From: Ampelocalamus luodianensis
Lineage: Eukaryota > Streptophyta > Magnoliopsida > Poales > Poaceae
Length of the DNA stretch: 64,000 nt
Direction: 5' to 3'
NCBI GenBank assembly: GCA_036346255.1
Contig: CM070633.1
Span: 8,494,001-8,558,000 of the forward strand
The notes under the pieces are model-generated. The model was not told the DNA's origin, searched no databases, and saw only the letters and a list, made by a program, of their open reading frames with translations. This document shows positions 58,932 to 64,000 of this stretch, in pieces. The number at the start of each line of letters is the position of its first letter. The stretch's first letter is position 1. The position numbers and the translations under genes were made by a program.

Positions 58932-59374
58932 ATTAGTATCAGAGCATCCACCTTCGCTATACGGTCGCGTGCGGAACAAGGACGCGAGCATATGACGCAT
59001 GGCGCGTGTGGGCCTGGAGTGGACACACGACATGGCATATGTGCCGACATTGGATGCACGGACATGTACCGAGGGGTGGTTCTGGGCATTTTCCACATAT
59101 GCGGATGTCGCTAAGGGCATCGCCCCTTAAGGTGGGTGAACGAATACCCATGACTTCTCGTAGTGTGTCCCATGTGGCCCATGTGGAGGTGTGTAGTTAG
59201 ATTAGTCCCACATTACTTGTCTAAAGTGAGTTGTAGTAGTATATAATGCCGGTTGGGTCCAAATGTAGCATGTCTGGGTTATCCCTTTTACACGAAGCGA
59301 GGGCGAAAGTATAAGAGGTGCTCTGTGTGTGTGGGTCCATCCCACGGTGGGCTAGGCATTGAGCAGGTGTTACA
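58932..59374 (+). mobile_element. TRIM 3' part fused to the gypsy primer-binding site
   Basis: Right after the gypsy LTR comes TAGTATCAGAGCATC, a decayed primer site. An interior homologous to the TRIM interior at 5174-5385 (complement) follows, including GCGTGTGGGCCTGGAGTGGA and a purine tract CTTAAGGTGGGTGAA. Then a 234 bp LTR (59141-59374) like those of the TRIM at 4934-5617 ends GCAGGTGTTACA. Only after it does the gypsy's own TGGTATCAGAGTGGG (59377) appear. The TRIM's 5' LTR is absent. Confidence 0.8.
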
Positions 59375-59376
59375 GA

Positions 59377-59388
59377 TGGTATCAGAGT
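59377..59388 (+). promoter_or_regulatory. Primer-binding site (tRNA-Met) of second gypsy element
   Basis: TGGTATCAGAGT, one base from the initiator-tRNA-Met complement, two bases after the TRIM LTR and followed by GGGTTTTAGGTCCGTGGTGA as in the other copy at 21167. Confidence 0.75.
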
Positions 59389-59671
59389 GGGTTTTAGGTC
59401 CGTGGTGAATAGTTTGACAACTTAGGTTAATTTTATCTACTAAAATTTGCTCTAGGATTGGTTAACTTAACTAAAACCTGTTAATGGTTAATTAATTTCA
59501 AACACTTTACTTATGATGGTTAATTAACTTAAAATTTGACACATTGGTACACAGTATGATGGGAATAGGTCTAGCATTGCATTTACGTTTTCGCTATATC
59601 GCATTGATGATTTATGACATGAGGTTGATGCTTTGAGCTTATTGTATGTATGATTGTTGAGGTGATTAGCT

Positions 59672-60480
59672 ATGCCTAGTGGTAGAGGCCGTGGTCGTGG
59701 AGGCTGCGGAGGAGGTTGTGGTCGTGGGTGTGGTCCAGTGGAGTCACCGCCTGAAGTTGTCGAGTTTGTTGCTGAAGGAAGTGGTTCTGAGAAGGAGGTT
59801 TCGCTAACTCGTCAGAGTCGGGGCCGGAGGAACCCCTGGATTTGTTGAGACAACTTGTGGGAGAGATCCACGTGCTTCATCAGCAGGCACCGGTAGCCCC
59901 TACATCGCCGTGATCTGTTGTTGCCCCTATTGTTCCTCCAGTCACACCTGAGGTGTGGATGAGTCTTCGCAATTGGATGATGCTGAGGTTGGATTCGTTC
60001 CATGAATCTGGTATGCCGGTCCAAGCAGAGGACTGGCTACACTACATGGAGAGGTAGTTTGGAGCTCTGGAGTTGTCTTCACACTAGAAGGTCTGCTTTG
60101 TGGTCTTTCACCAAGGGCCAAAGGACATTCGGTGGTAAGGGTTCTGCTCTTCTAGGACTACCGTCAGTGGTCCGTCACTTGGGAGATCTTCGTGAATTAG
60201 TTTAGGCGAAGTTCTACTACTTGGATTCTTTCATGGAGAAGATGGATGTTACCACTCGTCCACTTTTGTTCAAGGGAAGAGGACTATGGTGAGTATGAGG
60301 CAGAGTTCAACCACTTGGTCCCCTTTGTACCATTGGTGGATAATGATGATCTCAAGAAGTCCAAGAGGTTTCGTCGGGGTCTCAATCTTGAGTTCTAGCA
60401 TATTCTGGGAGCCACACCACTCCGTGACGTCACCGTTGTTGAGCGCTTAGGGTATGGAGTTGAGATGCACTCACTAAGGG
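59672..60480 (+). pseudogene. Ty3/gypsy gag of the second element
   Basis: ATG at 59672 starts MPSGRGRGRGGCGGGCGRGC, then PVESPPEVVEFVAEGSGSEK, homologous to the gag at 21450. Frameshifts begin by ~59805. Later motifs are MSLRNWMMLRLDSF, FGALELSS, FVQGKRTM and VPLVDNDDLKKSKRFRRGLN. Not translatable as one protein. Confidence 0.8.
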
Positions 60481-60599
60481 GTCACGAGTTTTGGCGCTAT
60501 GTCGCATGGGGATGACCAAAGAGGAGCTTCCGCAAGGGTGGGTCTTTTGGTGGCCCGCTCCTAAGAAGTTCAAGGTGGGCCATTGCTCAGAGCTGCTCC

Positions 60600-62560
60600 T
60601 ACACCACCTTAGCTGAGTGTCAGGGCTCTCACTGCCCTGGCACCACCTTCCTTCGTCATGGCACCACTTGGAGTCTACACCATGCCTACCGCTGATTCTG
60701 TGGGCTGTCCTAATGTGGTGACTAGTACATTGCTTGTGGATTCCTATGATGCCCTTGTTCTTTTCAATTCTGGAGCTACCTACTTGTTTGTATCGCTAGA
60801 GTTTTCTAGGAGGGCAAATTTTGAGTATGCAACGTATTTCACCGTTAGTTCTTGTTAGCTCTTTTGGGGCTATCATTGCTAGTTCCATAGTTTGTCCCGG
60901 TTGCTTGGTTTCGATAGATGAGGAGGATTTCATTGCTAATATGATGGTTATTCAGTTAGAGTTGTTTGATATTATTCTTGACATGGATTGGTTGCATTGT
61001 TACTAGGCCATGATCTCTTGTTTCTGAAAGATTGTTACCTTGCAAGCTACATCTGGAGAGGAGTTGATCTTTCAGGGGAGTGCACCTTCGCATTCCCTGT
61101 TTGTGTTGGCTAGTTTGTTTCCTCGCCAACAAGCTGTGAAGGCTGGATTATTCTTGGCTCTTGCTGAAAAACCGAGTGTAGCTTTGCGTATCGAGGAGAT
61201 CTTGATAGTGCGTGACTATCCCGATGTGTTTCCTACTGAGCTTCTAGGAATGCCTCCAGAGCAGAAAGTGGAATTCCGCATTGATCTTGTCCCTGGTACT
61301 CGGCCTATCTCTTTGTCTCTGTATCGTTTGGCACGCCCTCTCTAGGAGGAGTTCAAGAAACAAATTGGATATGATTTGTTGTCCAAAGATCTTATTTGGC
61401 GTAAGACATCACCTTGGGGAGCTCCTGTGTTGTTCATAGAAAAGAAGGATGAAAGTTGGCATATGTGTGTTGATTACTGTGATCTCAACCTGGTGACAAT
61501 CAAGAACAAATAACCTTTGCCCCGCATTGTGGATTTGTTTGATCATTTTCATGGAGCTCAAGTGTTCTCCAAGATTGATCTTCAATCTAGGTATAATCAG
61601 ATTTGTGTGTGGAAACAAGATATTGAGAAGGCCGCTTTCTCTACTAGGTATGGACATTATGAATATAAATTTATGTCATTTGAACTAATGAATGCGCCGT
61701 TTTCAAGGAGATGATGGTATTCTCATTTATTCAAAGACCGAAGGGGATTATGAACGAATCTGAGACTTATACTAGAAACTCTGAGGGAGCAAAAGTTCTA
61801 TGCCAAGTTAAAGAAGTGCAAGTTCTGGATTCCAGAAGTGGGCTTTCTAGGTCATGTGATTAATCCTTTAGATATTGCCATTGATCTTAGCAAAGTTTCT
61901 ACAGTGGTGGACTGGAAGAGACCGTCTAATATCAAGGAAGTGAGGAGTTTTCTAGGCTTAGCTGGTTATTACCAATGTTTCGTGCAAGATTTCTCTATCA
62001 TTGTTAAGCTAATGTCTTAGCTCATGCAAAAAGGTGTAAAATTTCAATGGACTGATGATTGTGAGTGCAGTTTCTGCTCTTTGAAGGAGAAGTTAGTAAC
62101 TTCCCCTATTCTCACCCTTCTTGAGCCTGGGAAGTGCTATACAGTTTATTCGGATGCTTCTCGAGTGGGTCTTGTTTGTGTTCTCATGCAAGATGGCAAA
62201 GTGATTGCTTATGCGTCGAGGCAGTTGAAGAAACATGAGCATAATTATCCACTCATGATTTAGAGTTGGCCACAATTGTCTTTGCCCTTAAGATTTGGAG
62301 GTACTATCTGTACGGAGAGTCTTGTGATATTTTCACTGATCATAAGAGCCTTTAGTACATCTTCACAAGGAAGATCTAAATCTAAGGCAAAGAAGGTGGT
62401 TGAAATTGATTAAAGATTATGATATTACCATCCAGGCAAAGCTAATGTGGTTGCTGATGCTCTTACTTGCAAGGTGACTCCCTCTACTCTAGATTATCTT
62501 ATTGCTTATTTTGATCGAATGAGAATCTCTTATTGTTATGCTTGTACATCACAAACTAAG
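60600..62560 (+). pseudogene. Ty3/gypsy pol (protease, RT, RNase H) with RT active site deleted
   Basis: The protease region has LVDSYDALVLFNSGATYLFV (the usual DSGA is NSGA here) and ELFDIILDMDWL. RT has LRIEEILIVRDYPDVFPTEL, PPEQKVEFRIDLVPGTRPIS, SPWGAPVLFIEKKDESWHMC and FSKIDLQSRYNQICVWKQDI. After MNAPF a deletion of roughly 100 bp removes the segment up to the DDILIYS end of the active site, leaving DDGILIYSKTEGDYERI. VGFLGHVINPLDIAIDLSKV and RSFLGLAGYYQCFVQDFS follow, then RNase H with YTVYSDASRVGLVCVLMQDG and KVIAYASRQLKKHEHNYP. It breaks off near 62560 before integrase. Confidence 0.88.
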
Positions 62561-62909
62561 ACCTGATTGATTCCTAACGAGGATTGAATAACGCTTAATT
62601 AATGAAGGTATTTATCTATAATATTTATTATGGATAATGGTATTCTAATAGCTCGCCTCGACAGAGCCATGTTACGACCACTTCCGTTATGACCACCCCT
62701 AGTCGCAAGGCCTATTATTACAGGTCAAATCATGATCATATTCTAGTCGATAAGTCTCATAGATAGACATATGGGTTCTCTCTCATCAACTAGAGACCCT
62801 ATACATCACGCTCGACTATGTGTGATAGTTCATATAATGCGTCCACGTGTGTGTCTCTGACAAAATTGCACACACCTCTCTCTGTCTCTAGCACTAATCG
62901 CCTGGCGAA
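62561..62909. other. Unassigned sequence between gypsy remnants
   Basis: Mixed composition. No open frame over 60 codons and no recognised element end; it could be a remnant of another retroelement. Confidence 0.3.
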
Positions 62910-64000
62910 TGTAACATCCCAAAATTTGGGTTTTCAAAAATCTTTTGTGTAGTTTAAGTCCCTGAAAAATTTCACTAATTTTCCTTGAATTGATAAAGCT
63001 TAATTGGGAATTTATAAAATTTAAACTATTTAATTTGACTAATGTAGACACCAATTAAATGAAAAATAGTGTTATCTGGATTCCTTCTATTCCAAGTAAT
63101 TTTCCTGAATTTTTTTGGAATTTTCTGAATTTATTTTGCTCATTTGAATTTAGTCTTTTTCTAAATTCCTAAATATATTTCCTTTTTCTTTTATCTTTGT
63201 GGGCTGATTTCTCTCGACCCATTCCTCTTTTCTCCCTCCTCTGGCCCACCTTAACCCAAGCAGACCCACCATCGCCCCCGCTCCATCCCCGCTTAGCCCG
63301 GCCCGTGTCGCCGACATGGCCCACTTGCTAGTCACGTGCCGTGCCGTTGCAACCCTGCATGCCAAGGACTCCACCGCGTTGTCACCCATGGCGTTCGTGC
63401 CACACACGCTTCCCAAGACTATAAAGCTGTCGTCCCATGAGCATTGGCTTCGCCTTGCTCCACCGCCTCGGGTGCCCTAGCCACCGCCGCCCGGAAAGCC
63501 GCCTAGCCCCGCAGCCTTGGCCATCTTCTTGAATGTCGGCGTCGCCCGTGCCTCAACATTCTTCGCCATCAAACCACCTCAAGCCACCGCATCTGCGTCA
63601 TCCCAGTTGCCCCGACATCCTTCTTCACATGTTGCCATCATCTTGAGCTCCCAATCCATTGTTCGTTGGCGCCACCTCTTTCTTCATCGCCTCCAGACAC
63701 GTTCGCCATCTCTGAAACGTTTTCACTCTGTTCTACATCGAATCGGTGAATCCCTCACAATTGTTCTGGTGTCACATTGTGTCCACCGCCCAATCTACAA
63801 TTCCCATCTCTTAATTTCATGGTTCTTCCCTCGAGCACCTCGATTACCTTCTTCTCCCTCCTTTTCGACCATCGCCCTTCACCGACCGATTGTGTCGTCA
63901 CCGATGATCGTCTGCCTTCATCTTCCCCGTCATCTTCATCCCTGCATCGTGTTCTACTCCGTGCTTTCCTCCCCTTTCACGGAGAATCACCGCAACTCCA
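62910..64000 (+). mobile_element. Start of a long gypsy-type LTR, cut by the window edge
   Basis: TGTAACATCCCAAAATTTGGG at 62910 is the same start as LTR Y in its own sense and close to LTRs X and V. An A/T-rich ~250 bp is followed by a C/T-rich promoter-like block with GACTATAAAGCTG at ~63418, and a GC-rich leader with CACCGCC repeats. Whether it is a solo LTR or a full element is not visible. Confidence 0.8.
63418..63426 (+). promoter_or_regulatory. TATA-like box in the terminal LTR
   Basis: CTATAAAGC lies about 510 bp into the LTR, after a GC-rich stretch. Position relative to LTR start is shorter than in LTR V (~790 bp), so this is a weak call. Confidence 0.4.

Overview
This window is intron-rich, repeat-saturated plant nuclear DNA. 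It is most likely from a grass, and the repeat set points to rice (Oryza): Micron-type MITEs sit in TA microsatellites, tRNA-Met-primed miniature LTR elements are present, and two families of very long LTRs start TGTAAYA. No bacterial-style operon, CRISPR array, tRNA or rRNA was seen. The species assignment is inference.

Real host coding sequence is sparse. The clearest gene is the 3' end of a prolyl oligopeptidase on the plus strand. Its last three exons (2604-2739, 8708-8821, 8901-8966) keep the reading frame, the splice sites and the catalytic Asp and His motifs. They are separated by a ~6 kb intron holding a hAT element nested in an older inverted-repeat element, a TRIM element (4934-5617) and a 1.8 kb non-autonomous LTR element (5968-7741, TSD GAAAT). 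Upstream lies copia debris and a 718 bp hAT-like element (821-1538).

Region by region: 9.3-11.9 kb is noncoding, with a 123 bp tandem repeat and an LTR/leader remnant. 11.9-16.2 kb is a decayed Ty1/copia element split by a 1 kb solo LTR (TSD TCTAC). 16.4-17.85 kb is a cluster of Micron-like MITEs. 18.0-34.7 kb holds two copies of a ~0.78 kb host-like segment flanking a truncated Ty3/gypsy element. The second copy was invaded by a hAT-type MITE, then a minus-strand LINE-like retroposon, then a 4.7 kb solo LTR, then another 4.95 kb solo LTR of the same family. 34.76-36.88 kb is another solo LTR. 37-40.9 kb is a small low-repeat island with a copia gag fragment, the C-terminal end of a PIF/Harbinger transposase and a small unrecognised minus-strand coiled-coil gene or pseudogene. 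40.96-57.13 kb is one nearly complete Ty3/gypsy element of the Tat type (two RNase H domains, TSD AAACC), with a solo LTR in gag (TSD GGGTT) and one in its 3' LTR (TSD TATTT). 57.8-62.6 kb is a second, truncated gypsy element with a TRIM fused at its primer-binding site. 62.91 kb to the end is the start of another long LTR.

There is no cooperating gene system here. The window is best read as a layered insertion record. Six solo LTRs have perfect 5 bp target duplications, against one element that still has both LTRs plus pol. No retroelement ORF is intact; all carry stops, frameshifts or deletions.
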